DNA from: Sphingomonadales bacterium UBA2369
GTDB taxonomy: Bacteria; Pseudomonadota; Alphaproteobacteria; Sphingomonadales; Sphingomonadaceae
DNA length: 64,000 nucleotides
Assembly: GCA_002344055.1 (NCBI GenBank)
Contig: DDTH01000003.1
Coordinates: 50,135 to 114,134 of the forward strand
Reading direction: 5' to 3'
Shown piece after piece: positions 42,453 through 51,220 of this stretch (positions are counted from its first letter, which is position 1; each line of letters opens with the position of its first letter). Under the pieces are notes generated by a model. The model worked only from the letters and a program-made list of their open reading frames with translations, did no database searches and was not told the DNA's origin. The position numbers were made by a program, and so were the translations under genes.

Positions 42453-42500
42453 TGTCTTTGATCCTGTCTGAAGGAGGATGCGCCGGAAGGCGCGGCTCGC

Positions 42501-42857
42501 TCAGGCGCGGAATCGCGGAGGGGGCGGCGCGGGTCCGTAAGGCGGCACGAGGTTCAGGGATGCGGGTTCGCTGGCGAAGGGCGTGGCGATCACCGGCATG
42601 GCGTCAGGCCCGCCGGGCGTGGCGAGCGGCGGCACACAGCCGATGCAGGCATGTTGCGCGGCCGCGTCCGGACCGCGATCCTCGTCTGCGGGGGCAGGTG
42701 CGGCCGGGGCATGATGGCCGTGCGCTGCCATGTCATGCGAAGCCATGTCGTGCGCCGCCATGTCATGCACCGGCTGGACGGGCGGTGCGCACGCCTCGAC
42801 CGCCACCGCCGGTAAAGCGAGGCAGACGATCAGCAAGGCGAGCAACAGACGGCGCAT
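42501..42857 (-). CDS. Small exported Met/His-rich putative copper-binding protein
   Basis: The 118-residue product has a signal peptide (MRRLLLALLIVCLALPAVAVEA) and a repeat HDMAAHDMASHDMAAHGHH, where Met and His could bind Cu(I)/Cu(II), followed by HACIGCVPP, a CxxC pair. It ends in a proline-rich tail. It lies 48 bp upstream (in transcription order) of the His-rich barrel gene, so the two may form a metal-handling unit. No family assigned; a DUF2946-like relation is possible. Confidence 0.65.
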   Translation of the reverse strand: MRRLLLALLIVCLALPAVAVEACAPPVQPVHDMAAHDMASHDMAAHGHHAPAAPAPADEDRGPDAAAQHACIGCVPPLATPGGPDAMPVIATPFASEPASLNLVPPYGPAPPPPRFRA

Positions 42858-42900
42858 CGTCGGCGAGGATAGGCGCTTCGAAGCGCCGCGCCAATCCGGG

Positions 42901-44001
42901 TCAGACGTTGAAGCGGAAGAGCAGGATGTCGCCGTCCTGCACGACATATTCCTTGCCCTCGGCGCGCATCTTGCCCGCTTCCTTCGCGCCGGCCTCGCCG
43001 CCGCAGGTGACGAAATCGTCGAAGGCGATCGTCTCGGCGCGGATGAAGCCGCGCTCGAAATCCGTATGGATCACGCCCGCGGCTTGCGGCGCCTTCGATC
43101 CCCGTGCCACGGTCCAGGCGCGCGCCTCCTTCGGCCCGGCGGTGAAATAGGTGATGAGGTCGAGCAGATCGTAGCCGGCGCGGATGATGCGGGCGAGACC
43201 GGTCTCCTCGAGGCCCAGGTCCGACAGGAAATCGGCGCGGTCCTCGTTCGGCATGGTCGCGATCTCGGCCTCGATCGCGGCGGAGATGATCACCGCCTTC
43301 GCGCCCTCGGCCGCCGCTTTCTCGAACACCCGCGCGCTATGGGCATTGCCGGTTGCAGCGTCGCCCTCGTCGACATTGCAGACGTAGAGGACCGGCTTGC
43401 TGGTCAGCAATTGCGCCCGTTCCAGCGCGAGTTTCTCCTCGGCATCCTTCGGCTCGGTCAGCCGCGCGGGCTTGCTGTCGCGCAGCAGTTCCAGCGCCTG
43501 GCCCAGCACGCTCGCCTGAATCTTCGCTTCCTTGTCGCCCTGCGCCGCTTTCTTGGCGAGGTTGGGGACGCGCTTCTCCAGGCTCTCCAGATCGGCGAGC
43601 ATCAGCTCCGTCTCGACCGTTTCCGCATCGGCGATCGGGTCGACCTTATTCTCCACGTGCGTCACGTCGCCGCCCTCGAAGCAGCGCAGCACATGGACGA
43701 TCGCGTCCACCTCGCGGATATTGCCCAGGAACTGGTTGCCCAGCCCCTCGCCCTTGCTCGCCCCGCGGACGAGGCCGGCAATGTCGACGAATTCCAGCTG
43801 CGTCTCGATCTCCTGCGCCGATTTGGCGATTTCGCGGATGCGGTCGAGCCGGGGATCGGGCACGGCGACGCGGCCGACATTCGGCTCGATCGTGCAGAAC
43901 GGATAATTCGCTGCCTGCGCCGCCGCCGTCTCGGTCAGCGCATTGAAAAGGGTCGACTTGCCGACATTCGGCAGGCCCACGATCCCGCACCGGAAACCCA
44001 C
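42901..44001 (-). CDS. ychF: Redox-regulated ATPase YchF
   Basis: The 366-residue Obg-related P-loop ATPase has the Walker A GLPNVGKS (residues 9-16), switch DIAGLVRGASKGEGLGN, NVDEGDA in place of the NKxD guanine motif (hence ATP specificity), and a C-terminal TGS domain with FITCG-like DDFVTCGGEAGAKEAGKMRAEGK and DGDILLFRFNV. YchF is a conserved translation-linked stress regulator. Start is GTG 44001 with AGGAG 7 bases upstream. Monocistronic; the palindromic element lies beyond its 5' end. Confidence 0.95.
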   Translation of the reverse strand: MGFRCGIVGLPNVGKSTLFNALTETAAAQAANYPFCTIEPNVGRVAVPDPRLDRIREIAKSAQEIETQLEFVDIAGLVRGASKGEGLGNQFLGNIREVDAIVHVLRCFEGGDVTHVENKVDPIADAETVETELMLADLESLEKRVPNLAKKAAQGDKEAKIQASVLGQALELLRDSKPARLTEPKDAEEKLALERAQLLTSKPVLYVCNVDEGDAATGNAHSARVFEKAAAEGAKAVIISAAIEAEIATMPNEDRADFLSDLGLEETGLARIIRAGYDLLDLITYFTAGPKEARAWTVARGSKAPQAAGVIHTDFERGFIRAETIAFDDFVTCGGEAGAKEAGKMRAEGKEYVVQDGDILLFRFNV

Positions 44002-44075
44002 GCTTGAACTCCTGAAAATCTGTGTGGCCGCCGCCTAGCCGCTCGGGGGGGCTTAGGCTAGCTTCGACCGAATAG

Positions 44076-44205
44076 CCCTCCCCCCTTGCGGGGGAGGGTT
44101 GGGAGAGGGGTCGCGAGCCTGTCTAGGCTCGCAATAGATTTCTTTCGGCCGCAGACGCGGCCGGCCCCCCTGTCCCCAACCCCTCTCCCGCAAGGGGAGA
44201 GGGGC
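44076..44205. repeat. 130-bp palindromic element, copy 1
   Basis: Outer arms CCCTCCCCCCTTGCGGGGG (from 44076) and CCCGCAAGGGGAGAGGGG (ending 44204) are near complementary. Between them sit two hairpins with different stems: GCGAGCCT-GTCT-AGGCTCGC (44113-44132) and GGCCGC-AGAC-GCGGCC (44147-44162). A second copy of identical length at 46648-46777 has the same arms and loops but other stem bases. It occupies the leader of the metalloprotease gene. Confidence 0.85.
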
Positions 44206-44224
44206 TTCGAGACAGGGGGTGCCC

Positions 44225-46639
44225 GTGAAGACCAGATTGTTCCTCGCATTCATGCTGGCAAGCGCCGCGCCGCTCCCCGCTTTTGCCCAGGCCCAGCCGG
44301 AAATCCTGCGCGGCACGGAGGCGCAGCGGGGCCTCTTCCCGGTCCATGTCGATCGCGCCCAAGGCAAGATCCTGATCGAACTGCCGCGCGCCGCGGCGGA
44401 CGGCTTCATGGGCCGCTACATTTACGTCACCGCTTTGGAGACGGGACTCGGCTCCGCCGCCATCGGGCTGGACCGTGCACTCGCGGGCGATTCCCGCCTG
44501 CTGGTCTTCCGCCGCATCGGCAATCGCGTGGTCGCGGAGGTGGAGAATCCCCGCTTCCGCGCGACCGGCGCGAGCGCGGTCGAGCAAAGCGGCGTCAGCG
44601 AGGCCTTCGCGACCTCCACCCTCTGGGTCGGGCAGGTCGCGGGCGAGGCGCCGGGCGGCGGCGTGCTGGTGGACATCAGCGGCTTCCTCACCCGCGACGA
44701 CATGAACCTCGCGCAGGCGCTGAAGGAGCAGGAATCCACCGACTGGCGGCTCGCGCCCGAACTCAGCGTCGCCGATCCCGCCTCGGTCCGCGCATTGCCG
44801 GCCAATGTCGAGCTTGAGGCGCGGCTCACCTTCACCACGCAGCGGGCAGGGCCTGAGGTGCGCAACATCGCGCCGGTGCCGGGCAATGTCACCTTCACCG
44901 TCCGCCATTCCTTCGTGCGCTTGCCGGAGCCGGGCTATCAGGTCCGCCGCTTCGATCCGCGCGCCGGGACGTTCGGCACGCAATTGATCGATTTCTCCCA
45001 GCCGCTCGGCCAGTCCGTCGTCACGGAAGTGGTCAACCGCTTCCGGCTGGAAAAGGTCGATCCGACCGCGGCCCGCTCCCGCGTCCGCCGCCCGATCGTC
45101 TTCTACGTCGATCGCGCCGCGCCGGAGCCGATCCGCGGCGCGCTGATGGACGGGGTGCGCTGGTGGGCCGACGCCTTCGACCGCGCTGGCTTCATCGACG
45201 CGTTTCAGGTGGAGTTGTTGCCGGAAGGGATCGATCCGCTCGACGCCCGCTACAATGTGCTGAACTGGGTGAACCGCGCCACTCGCGGCTGGTCCTACGG
45301 CCAGGTGATCACCGATCCGCGCACCGGAGAAATCATCACCGGCCGCGTCCTGCTCGGTTCGCTGCGGGTGCGGCAGGACATGATGATCTTCCAGGCTCTG
45401 GTCGGCGCTGGCCTCACCGGCACCGGGGACCCCAACGATCCGATCACCGCCGCACTGGCCCGCATCCGCCAGCTCGCCGCGCACGAAATCGGCCACGCGC
45501 TCGGCATCGCCCACAATTTCGCGGCGAGCACGCAGGGCCGCTATTCGGTGATGGATTATCCCGCGCCGCGCGTACGGCTGGTCGATGGCCGTCCGGACCT
45601 GACCGATGCCTATGGCGTCGGCCTCGGCCGCTGGGACCATTTTGCCGTCGATTGGCTCTATGGCGCCCACACCGACGAGGAGGGCGCGGCCCGCATGGCG
45701 GCGGGCCTGCGCGAGGGGCTGCGCTATATCGGCGATGACGATAGCCGCCCGGCCAGTTCCGGCCATCCGGAAGGCGCGATCTGGGACGATTTCGCCGAGC
45801 CCGTCGCCGAACTGGAGCGGATGATGGCGGTACGCGCCGCCGCCGTCTCGCGCTTCGGCCCGAACGGCCTCGCGCAGGGCACGTCCGTCGCGGACCTGCG
45901 CCGCGCCTTCGTGCCGATCTGGCTGATACACCGCTACCAATTGGAGGCTGCGTCCAAGCTGATCGGCGGCGTCAATTTCCAATATGCCGTCAATGGCGAC
46001 GGCCGCGAGGCCGCCCGCCCGGTTGCGCCCGCCGAGCAGAATCGCGCCATCGCCGCCTTGCTGGCCACCCTGCGCGCCGACGCGCTGACCGTGCCGCCCG
46101 CCATCCTGCCGGCGCTCTCGGCCGGCAATTCGGGCAGCTACGACCGGCAGACCGAGATCGAGGTGATGCGCACCGCCGGCGGGCCGATTTTCGATCCGCT
46201 CGTGGCGACCGAGACCGGTACGGCCTTGACCCTCGCCAGCCTGATCCAGCCGCACCGGCTGAACCGGCTGGAGCTGCAGCATCAGGCCGATCCGAATTCG
46301 CCCGGCCCGCACCAGTTGATCGACCGCCTGATCGCGCAGGTCTTCGCCTTCGACGGTCTCAATGTCAGGCAGGCCGCCGTGCAGCGCCGGATCGCGACCA
46401 CTACCCTGCTCGCGCTCGTCCGCACCCAGCGCGACGCGAACCTGTCGCCGACCATCGCCCTTGCCCTGTCCGAACGGATCGCGCGTCTCGGCCAATCGCT
46501 CGCCACGACGCGGGCAGGGGATGTTCACGCCGACTGGAGCCGCGGCCTGGCCCGCCTGATCGCGGATCGCGAGGCGCTGGAACGCGCGGCGTCCGATCCC
46601 GCCCGCCTGCCGCGCATCCCGCCGGGCATGCCGATCTAG
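44225..46639 (+). CDS. Exported zinc-dependent metalloprotease (DUF5117/DUF5118-like)
   Basis: The 804-residue protein has a signal peptide (MKTRLFLAFMLASAAPLPAFAQ), an N-terminal beta-rich region, and a metzincin-type zinc site HEIGHALGIAH at about residues 420-430, followed by SVMDYPAPRV (Met-turn). The C-terminal part (RRAFVPIWLIHRYQLEAASKLIGGVNFQYAVNGDG) is helical. These features match the large zinc-dependent metalloproteases with DUF5117 and DUF5118 domains. Start GTG 44225 has CAGGGGG upstream. It is bracketed by two copies of a 130-bp palindromic element. Confidence 0.88.
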   Translation: MKTRLFLAFMLASAAPLPAFAQAQPEILRGTEAQRGLFPVHVDRAQGKILIELPRAAADGFMGRYIYVTALETGLGSAAIGLDRALAGDSRLLVFRRIGNRVVAEVENPRFRATGASAVEQSGVSEAFATSTLWVGQVAGEAPGGGVLVDISGFLTRDDMNLAQALKEQESTDWRLAPELSVADPASVRALPANVELEARLTFTTQRAGPEVRNIAPVPGNVTFTVRHSFVRLPEPGYQVRRFDPRAGTFGTQLIDFSQPLGQSVVTEVVNRFRLEKVDPTAARSRVRRPIVFYVDRAAPEPIRGALMDGVRWWADAFDRAGFIDAFQVELLPEGIDPLDARYNVLNWVNRATRGWSYGQVITDPRTGEIITGRVLLGSLRVRQDMMIFQALVGAGLTGTGDPNDPITAALARIRQLAAHEIGHALGIAHNFAASTQGRYSVMDYPAPRVRLVDGRPDLTDAYGVGLGRWDHFAVDWLYGAHTDEEGAARMAAGLREGLRYIGDDDSRPASSGHPEGAIWDDFAEPVAELERMMAVRAAAVSRFGPNGLAQGTSVADLRRAFVPIWLIHRYQLEAASKLIGGVNFQYAVNGDGREAARPVAPAEQNRAIAALLATLRADALTVPPAILPALSAGNSGSYDRQTEIEVMRTAGGPIFDPLVATETGTALTLASLIQPHRLNRLELQHQADPNSPGPHQLIDRLIAQVFAFDGLNVRQAAVQRRIATTTLLALVRTQRDANLSPTIALALSERIARLGQSLATTRAGDVHADWSRGLARLIADREALERAASDPARLPRIPPGMPI

Positions 46640-46647
46640 CACTTAAG

Positions 46648-46777
46648 CCCTCCCCCCTTGCGGGGGAGGGTTGGGAGAGGGGGCAAGGCCGCGTCTGCGG
46701 CCGCAGTAAATCCTTATGCGCGCCAGACGGCGCGCTAACCCCTCTCCCCAACCCCTCTCCCGCAAGGGGAGAGGGGC
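46648..46777. repeat. 130-bp palindromic element, copy 2
   Basis: Same 130-bp length and near-identical arms as the copy at 44076-44205. Inner hairpins are GGCCGC-GTCT-GCGGCC (46687-46702) and GCGCGCC-AGAC-GGCGCGC (46718-46735). The GTCT and AGAC loops are kept but stems differ and remain paired. It lies 9 bp after the metalloprotease stop, before the GST gene. Confidence 0.85.
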
Positions 46778-46869
46778 TAAGTTCGCACAACGCTCCGTTT
46801 CGGCTTCGCGGCCTACCCGCGCGGCGCTGTGCTTCCTAAATCCGGCGCATCCCTGCTGGAGACGCAATC

Positions 46870-47577
46870 ATGGCCGATCTGTCCGATTTCCCGATCACCC
46901 GCCGCTGGCCGGCGCAGCATTCCGACCGCATCCAATATTACGGCCTGCCGACGCCCAACGGCGTGAAGGTGTCGATCGCGCTGGAGGAAAGCGGCCTCCC
47001 GTACGAAGCGCACCTCGTCGACATCATGAAGAACGAGAGCTGGATCGACGAATATCTCTCGCTCAACCCGAACGGGAAGATCCCCGCCATCCTCGATCCC
47101 GACGGGCCGGACGGCAAGCCGTTCGCACTCTGGGAATCGGGCGCGATCCTGCTCTATCTCGCCGAGAAATCCGGCAAGCTGCTGCCCGCCGATGCTGCCG
47201 GCCGCTACGAAGCGATCCAGTGGGTGATGTGGCAGATGGGCGGGCTCGGGCCGATGGCCGGGCAGCTCGGCTTCTTCCACAAATTCGCCGGCCGCGACTA
47301 TGAGGACAAGCGCCCGCGCGACCGCTACGCGAAGGAAACGGCGCGGCTGCTGCGCGTGCTGGAAACCCGCCTCGCCGACCGCGAATGGCTCGTCGGGAGC
47401 GACTTCTCCATCGCCGACATCGCCAGCCTCGGCTGGGTCCGCAATCTGGTCGGCTTCTACGAGGCGGGCGAACTCGTCCAATATGACGAACTGGTCCACG
47501 TCCCCGCCTGGCTCGACCGCGCCTTGGCGCGCCCCGGCGTCGCGAAAGGCCTGACGATCCCGGCGCGCCCCGCCTAA
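46870..47577 (+). CDS. Glutathione S-transferase (Nu/YfcG-like)
   Basis: The 235-residue protein has a thioredoxin-fold N-terminal domain (IQYYGLPTPNGVKVSIALEESGLPYEAHLVDIMKNE; the Asn/Thr after the first strand act as the glutathione-activating site in Nu-class enzymes) and the ESGAILLYLAEKSGKL motif, plus a helical C-terminal domain (YEAIQWVMWQMGGLGPMAGQLGFFHKFA). It may act as a disulphide-bond reductase or transferase. ATG 46870 follows GGAGAC. Adjacent to a palindromic element; convergent with the next gene. Confidence 0.88.
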   Translation: MADLSDFPITRRWPAQHSDRIQYYGLPTPNGVKVSIALEESGLPYEAHLVDIMKNESWIDEYLSLNPNGKIPAILDPDGPDGKPFALWESGAILLYLAEKSGKLLPADAAGRYEAIQWVMWQMGGLGPMAGQLGFFHKFAGRDYEDKRPRDRYAKETARLLRVLETRLADREWLVGSDFSIADIASLGWVRNLVGFYEAGELVQYDELVHVPAWLDRALARPGVAKGLTIPARPA

Positions 47578-48176
47578 CTGTAATTGAAGCTGATGCTGAT
47601 CCGCTCGCCCTTGGTCTTGCCGGGCACCACCTCGTGCCGGAGCCAGCTTTCCCACAGGAAGACGGTTCCGGCCTCCGGCTCGGCATAGACGAACGGCTGC
47701 AGGCTCTCCGGCGCATCCGTGCGCCGCACCGGCGCGGCCATCATCATCGGCAGGCGCGGATCCTCCAGCTTCAGCGCGCCGGAACCCGGCGGCACGGCGA
47801 CATAGAAGGTGCCGGACACCACGCTGTGCGGGTGGATATGGCCGCTATGCCCGCCGCCGGGCTTGAGAATATTGGCCCACAAACTGTCCAGCTTCAGCTT
47901 CCCGCCGCCCAGCTCGAACGCGCATTCTTCCGCGAACGCCGCGACATGGCGGTTCAGCCTTTTCACCAAAGCGGCAATGTCCGGATCGCGCATCGGCAGA
48001 TCGTTTAGCGAGGCGTAGCTCGTATAGCCGGGATAATGATGGTCCCGCGACCAGCGCCGCCCCGCCGCATCGTCCAGCGCCAGCGCCCGGCAGCTGCGCT
48101 CCAGTCCGGCCAGCAAATCCGGCGCGTCGAGACGCGCTTCATAAAAGGGGGTGGCGAAGAGGGGGCGGACAATCAT
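47574..48176 (-). CDS. TIGR02466-family 2-oxoglutarate/iron oxygenase-like protein
   Basis: The 200-residue protein has the double-stranded beta-helix metal site HSGHIHPHSVVSGTFYV (His-x-His plus partner) and later GTVFLWESWLRHEVVPG, where the last His completes the facial triad and Arg/Lys contact 2-oxoglutarate; the order matches TIGR02466. Such enzymes probably hydroxylate a small molecule or protein of unknown identity. ATG 48176 (MIVRPLFATPFYEA) is the standard start of the family; the frame is open to 48230. Overlaps the GST stop by 4 bp (convergent). Confidence 0.82.
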   Translation of the reverse strand: MIVRPLFATPFYEARLDAPDLLAGLERSCRALALDDAAGRRWSRDHHYPGYTSYASLNDLPMRDPDIAALVKRLNRHVAAFAEECAFELGGGKLKLDSLWANILKPGGGHSGHIHPHSVVSGTFYVAVPPGSGALKLEDPRLPMMMAAPVRRTDAPESLQPFVYAEPEAGTVFLWESWLRHEVVPGKTKGERISISFNYS

Positions 48177-48290
48177 GCGGCGAGCATAGCCCAGCCATCC
48201 GCGATTCGCCCGCTTTTCCCGCTTGTCCAATAACTGTCTCGCGGTTTAGCTATTGGCCAGGGAGAAGGTCCTGAGGGGGAATTACAGCTT

Positions 48291-48842
48291 ATGAATTACG
48301 TTCGCCTGCCGCTTGGCGGCGTGGCGCTTGCTGCCGCTTTGTTCGTGGCGGGAGTGGCAAGCGCCCAGGGTCAGACAAGTTCGTCGACGCGGGCCACCGA
48401 TGGTTCCTCCATTCCGATGCCTGAACTGGCCTTCACGCCGGATGAAGAGAGCCAGAGGAATTACTTCAAATATTTCTACTTCCATCGCGCCGACACGGAT
48501 TTCGCGACTGCTTATGCGGATATTCGCGAGTGCGACGATTATACCCGCGATCTGGCGATCCGCGGCAATGGCGCGATGTTCGGCGGCGGCCTGCTTGGTG
48601 CGATCGCCGCCGATGCCATCAGCGGTGCCGGTGCGCGCCGGGAGCAGCGCCGGATGATCATGCGGACTTGCATGGGGTATAAGGGCTATTCGGCCTTCGG
48701 TCTGCGCAAGGACCTTTGGGAGGCCTTCAATTTCGACGAGGGCAATAGCAGCCCGCCCGAGCCGCAGCGCCAGGCGATGTTGAGGGTGCAGGCACGGGTC
48801 GCCTCCGGGCCGCGCCCGACCGTGGGGGAGATGTCGCAATGA
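48291..48842 (+). CDS. Secreted protein of unknown function
   Basis: The 183-residue product has a signal peptide (MNYVRLPLGGVALAAALFVAGVASA) and a helical domain with FHRADTDFATAYADIRECDDYTRDLAIRGNG, a glycine-rich helix (AMFGGGLLGAIAADAISGAGARREQRRMIMRTCMGYKGY) and two cysteines that may pair. The GGGLLGAIAADAI segment resembles glycine-zipper membrane helices. Its stop overlaps the start of the next gene (ATGA), so the two are co-translated. Function unknown. Confidence 0.68.
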   Translation: MNYVRLPLGGVALAAALFVAGVASAQGQTSSSTRATDGSSIPMPELAFTPDEESQRNYFKYFYFHRADTDFATAYADIRECDDYTRDLAIRGNGAMFGGGLLGAIAADAISGAGARREQRRMIMRTCMGYKGYSAFGLRKDLWEAFNFDEGNSSPPEPQRQAMLRVQARVASGPRPTVGEMSQ

Positions 48843-49723
48843 AGGGCCGTATCCTCTCGATGGTGCTGATCGCGGCCGCCGCTTTTGCCGGCGCCACAAC
48901 GGCCAATGCGCAAAATCGCGAGCGGGATCGCGGCCCGCGGCAATTCGCCGAAAACGCCAACATCGTGCTGCGTGCCGACCGCGCCTATATCTTCTACCGG
49001 ACGCCGAACCGGAGCACGTTCCGCTTCCTGCGTGAATCCAGTCCGGAGGAAGTCGCGGCCCATGCCGCCCGCCGCGCCGAGGCCTTCGCGCGCGCCCGCG
49101 AGCGCGGCGAGCGCCGTGCCGCCTCGTGGGATCGCGATCGCGCGCTCTGCCCGCCCCGCACTGCGGACCGCCGCTGCCAGGAGCCGCGGCCGACCATCCC
49201 GACCGAGGAGACGTTCGAATTTCCGTCGATCTACGAGGGCAATCTGGTCGGCAACGACCATCGCCCGCGGCTAATTCATCAGGAGGCCTGGAGCGGCTGG
49301 CTGATCGCGGTCGATCCGGGCACTTATGCGCTTTATGGTGAAGTGACGCTGACCGCGAACGGGACGGGCGGCATCTGCTATTGTATGGGTTCCGTCCGCT
49401 TCGAGGCGCGGGCGGGGCAGATCACGGACATGGGCGAGATCGTCGCCGCCCCTTCTGATCAGCAGGGCGTGGTGGAGCTACAGAATTTCCGGCTCGGTCA
49501 TTTCGTGACGGTCGCGCCCTGGAACGCGTCGATGCGCTCGCCGGCCCAGTTCGCCAATCTGCAGGTCGTCCCGGCCGAACTGCGGGCCGCCGGCAAGGTC
49601 GCCAATCATTTCGGCATCCCGATCACCCGGCTTGCGCCGATCGAAGGCGTGCTGGGCTATGAGCGCGACCGTGTCATCGATCTGCGCACCGGCGCGACGG
49701 TGGAGGGCAGCAACCTGCGCTAG
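48839..49723 (+). CDS. Secreted protein of unknown function (partner of preceding gene)
   Basis: The 294-residue product starts MKGRILSMVLIAAAAFAGATTANAQ (signal peptide), has an Ala/Arg-rich coiled segment (EEVAAHAARRAEAFARARERGERRAASW) and a beta-domain with WSGWLIAVDPGTYALYGEVTLTANGTGGICYCMGSVRFEARAGQITDMGEIV, where the CYC motif might bind metal or form a disulphide. It ends in GVLGYERDRVIDLRTGATVEGSNLR. ATG 48839 overlaps the stop of the previous gene. Context suggests a two-gene exported complex; no domain recognised. Confidence 0.68.
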   Translation: MKGRILSMVLIAAAAFAGATTANAQNRERDRGPRQFAENANIVLRADRAYIFYRTPNRSTFRFLRESSPEEVAAHAARRAEAFARARERGERRAASWDRDRALCPPRTADRRCQEPRPTIPTEETFEFPSIYEGNLVGNDHRPRLIHQEAWSGWLIAVDPGTYALYGEVTLTANGTGGICYCMGSVRFEARAGQITDMGEIVAAPSDQQGVVELQNFRLGHFVTVAPWNASMRSPAQFANLQVVPAELRAAGKVANHFGIPITRLAPIEGVLGYERDRVIDLRTGATVEGSNLR

Positions 49724-49785
49724 GAAGGGGAACGGCGCCCGGCTATTGGTGTTCTGTCAAACAGGCGGGGGTTTGGAGATTCGCC

Positions 49786-50175
49786 ATGGGCCGGGTTCCT
49801 CTTGTTGCCGTCGCGACCGCCTTGCTCGCAGCAGGCTGCGCCACCACCGAGCAAAGCGGCTCGTCCAGCGCAACGGCGCGGGGCGATCAATGTTTCAGCG
49901 CCGGTCTCGCGCGCAGCTTCCGCCCTGCAGGGCGCGACGCGGTGGATGTCGAGGTCAATCGCCGCAGCGTCTACCGGCTCAGCCTCGGTGCGGGCTGTCT
50001 CGACATCAACTGGGCGGAACGGGTGGCGCTGCGCGCGCGCGGCGGCGGCTCGTTCATCTGCTCGGCCAATGACGCGGAACTGATCGTGCCGTCGTCCATC
50101 GGGCCTGACCGCTGCCTCGTCACCGGCATCCGCCGTCTGAGCGAAGCGGAAATCCAGGAATCTCGCCGGAACTAG
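49786..50175 (+). CDS. Putative lipoprotein, DUF6491-like
   Basis: The 129-residue product has a lipoprotein signal (LLAAGC, cysteine at about residue 18) and a domain with DQCFSAGLARSFRPAGRDAVDVEVNRRSVYRLSL, GAGCLDINWAERVALRARGGGSFICSANDAELIV and RCLVTGIRRLSEAEI. Four cysteines (DQCF, GCLD, FICS, RCLV) suggest two disulphides. This is the pattern of DUF6491 lipoproteins. Convergent with the SDR gene, with overlapping stops. Function unknown. Confidence 0.7.
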   Translation: MGRVPLVAVATALLAAGCATTEQSGSSSATARGDQCFSAGLARSFRPAGRDAVDVEVNRRSVYRLSLGAGCLDINWAERVALRARGGGSFICSANDAELIVPSSIGPDRCLVTGIRRLSEAEIQESRRN

Positions 50176-51188
50176 CCCAGCACGGCCTCGGCCCAGGCTG
50201 CATAAGGCGTCCTGCTGAGCACGGCCCGCTGGACCTGTTCCGACACCGCGTTGATCGCCTCGTGCGGCTTCGGCCCCGGATGGACCGGGCGGCGCAGCGG
50301 CCGGGTGCCCGCCGGCATGGCGATGATCTCCGCGATTGCGCGCGGCACATCGGCCGGGTCGGTATTGCCGCCGAGCGCGCTGTCGCGCAGCTGGAATTCG
50401 GGATAGCCGGCTTCCAGTTCGTCCGGCGTGCGGTCCAGCAATTGGCGCGTCAGCCGGATCCGGTTCGGCCAGACCTGGGTCGGATAGCCGCCCGGCTGAA
50501 TGATCACGACTTCGATCCCGCGCGGCGCCAGTTCGTAGGCGAGCTGTTCGCTCATCGCCTCGACCGCGAACTTGGTGGCCGCATACATGCCGCCGAACGG
50601 AATCATCATTCGCCCGAGCTGCGACGAGACGTTGAAGATCACGCCCGCGCGCCGCGCCCGCATGGCAGGAAGCACGGCGCGGTGCAGGCGCTGGAAGCCG
50701 ACGACATTGGTGTCGAACATCGCCTGGGTCGCTGCGATGTCCTGCAACTCGACCGGGCCGGTGTAAGGGATGCCGGCATTGTTCACGAGCACGTCCAGCG
50801 CGCCGCCCGCGATCCGCTCGGCCTCCGCGACGCCGCGCGCGACCGAAGCGTCGTCGGTCACGTCGATCTCGACGACATGCAGGTCCAGCCGTTCGTCGCG
50901 CGCTACGCGCCGCAGCGTCTCCGCCTCTGGCCGCGGCACGTTGCGCATGCTGGCGATCACCTTCGCACCGGCCCGCGCGTACAGCAGGGCGCCGGCATGG
51001 CCGAAGCCGGTCGAACTGCCGGTCACGAGGATCGATTTGCCACCCAGAAACGGCACGGCCGGCGCGGCGGCACGGGCTTCGGGCTGTGTGCTTCCTCCGC
51101 CCGGCGCCTGTGCCTTCACGGGGCCCGTAAGTGCCGCCGCGGCGACGGTCCCGGCCAGCAATTCCCGCCGGGTCAGCTTCGCCTTCAT
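50172..51188 (-). CDS. Tat-exported short-chain dehydrogenase/reductase
   Basis: The 338-residue SDR has a twin-arginine leader (LTRRELLAGTVAAAALTGPVKAQA) before a classical Rossmann domain: SILVTGSSTGFGHAGA (cofactor), NNAGIPYTGP, ...SSQLG as the active-site serine region and MYAATKFAVEAM (Tyr-x-x-x-Lys). NADPH binding is inferred from MRNVPRPEAE after the first strand. A Tat signal on an SDR is unusual because cofactor is loaded in the cytoplasm before export. GAGGAGG precedes ATG 51188. Substrate unknown. Confidence 0.85.
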   Translation of the reverse strand: MKAKLTRRELLAGTVAAAALTGPVKAQAPGGGSTQPEARAAAPAVPFLGGKSILVTGSSTGFGHAGALLYARAGAKVIASMRNVPRPEAETLRRVARDERLDLHVVEIDVTDDASVARGVAEAERIAGGALDVLVNNAGIPYTGPVELQDIAATQAMFDTNVVGFQRLHRAVLPAMRARRAGVIFNVSSQLGRMMIPFGGMYAATKFAVEAMSEQLAYELAPRGIEVVIIQPGGYPTQVWPNRIRLTRQLLDRTPDELEAGYPEFQLRDSALGGNTDPADVPRAIAEIIAMPAGTRPLRRPVHPGPKPHEAINAVSEQVQRAVLSRTPYAAWAEAVLG

Positions 51189-51220
51189 CACATCCTCCTC
51201 AATGTCGTGCGTGCGCCTCT

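Noticed and set aside
44225..46639. Metalloprotease plus flanking 130-bp elements as a transposon
   Set aside because: No transposase is present and no target duplication is seen. Only the repeats are reported.
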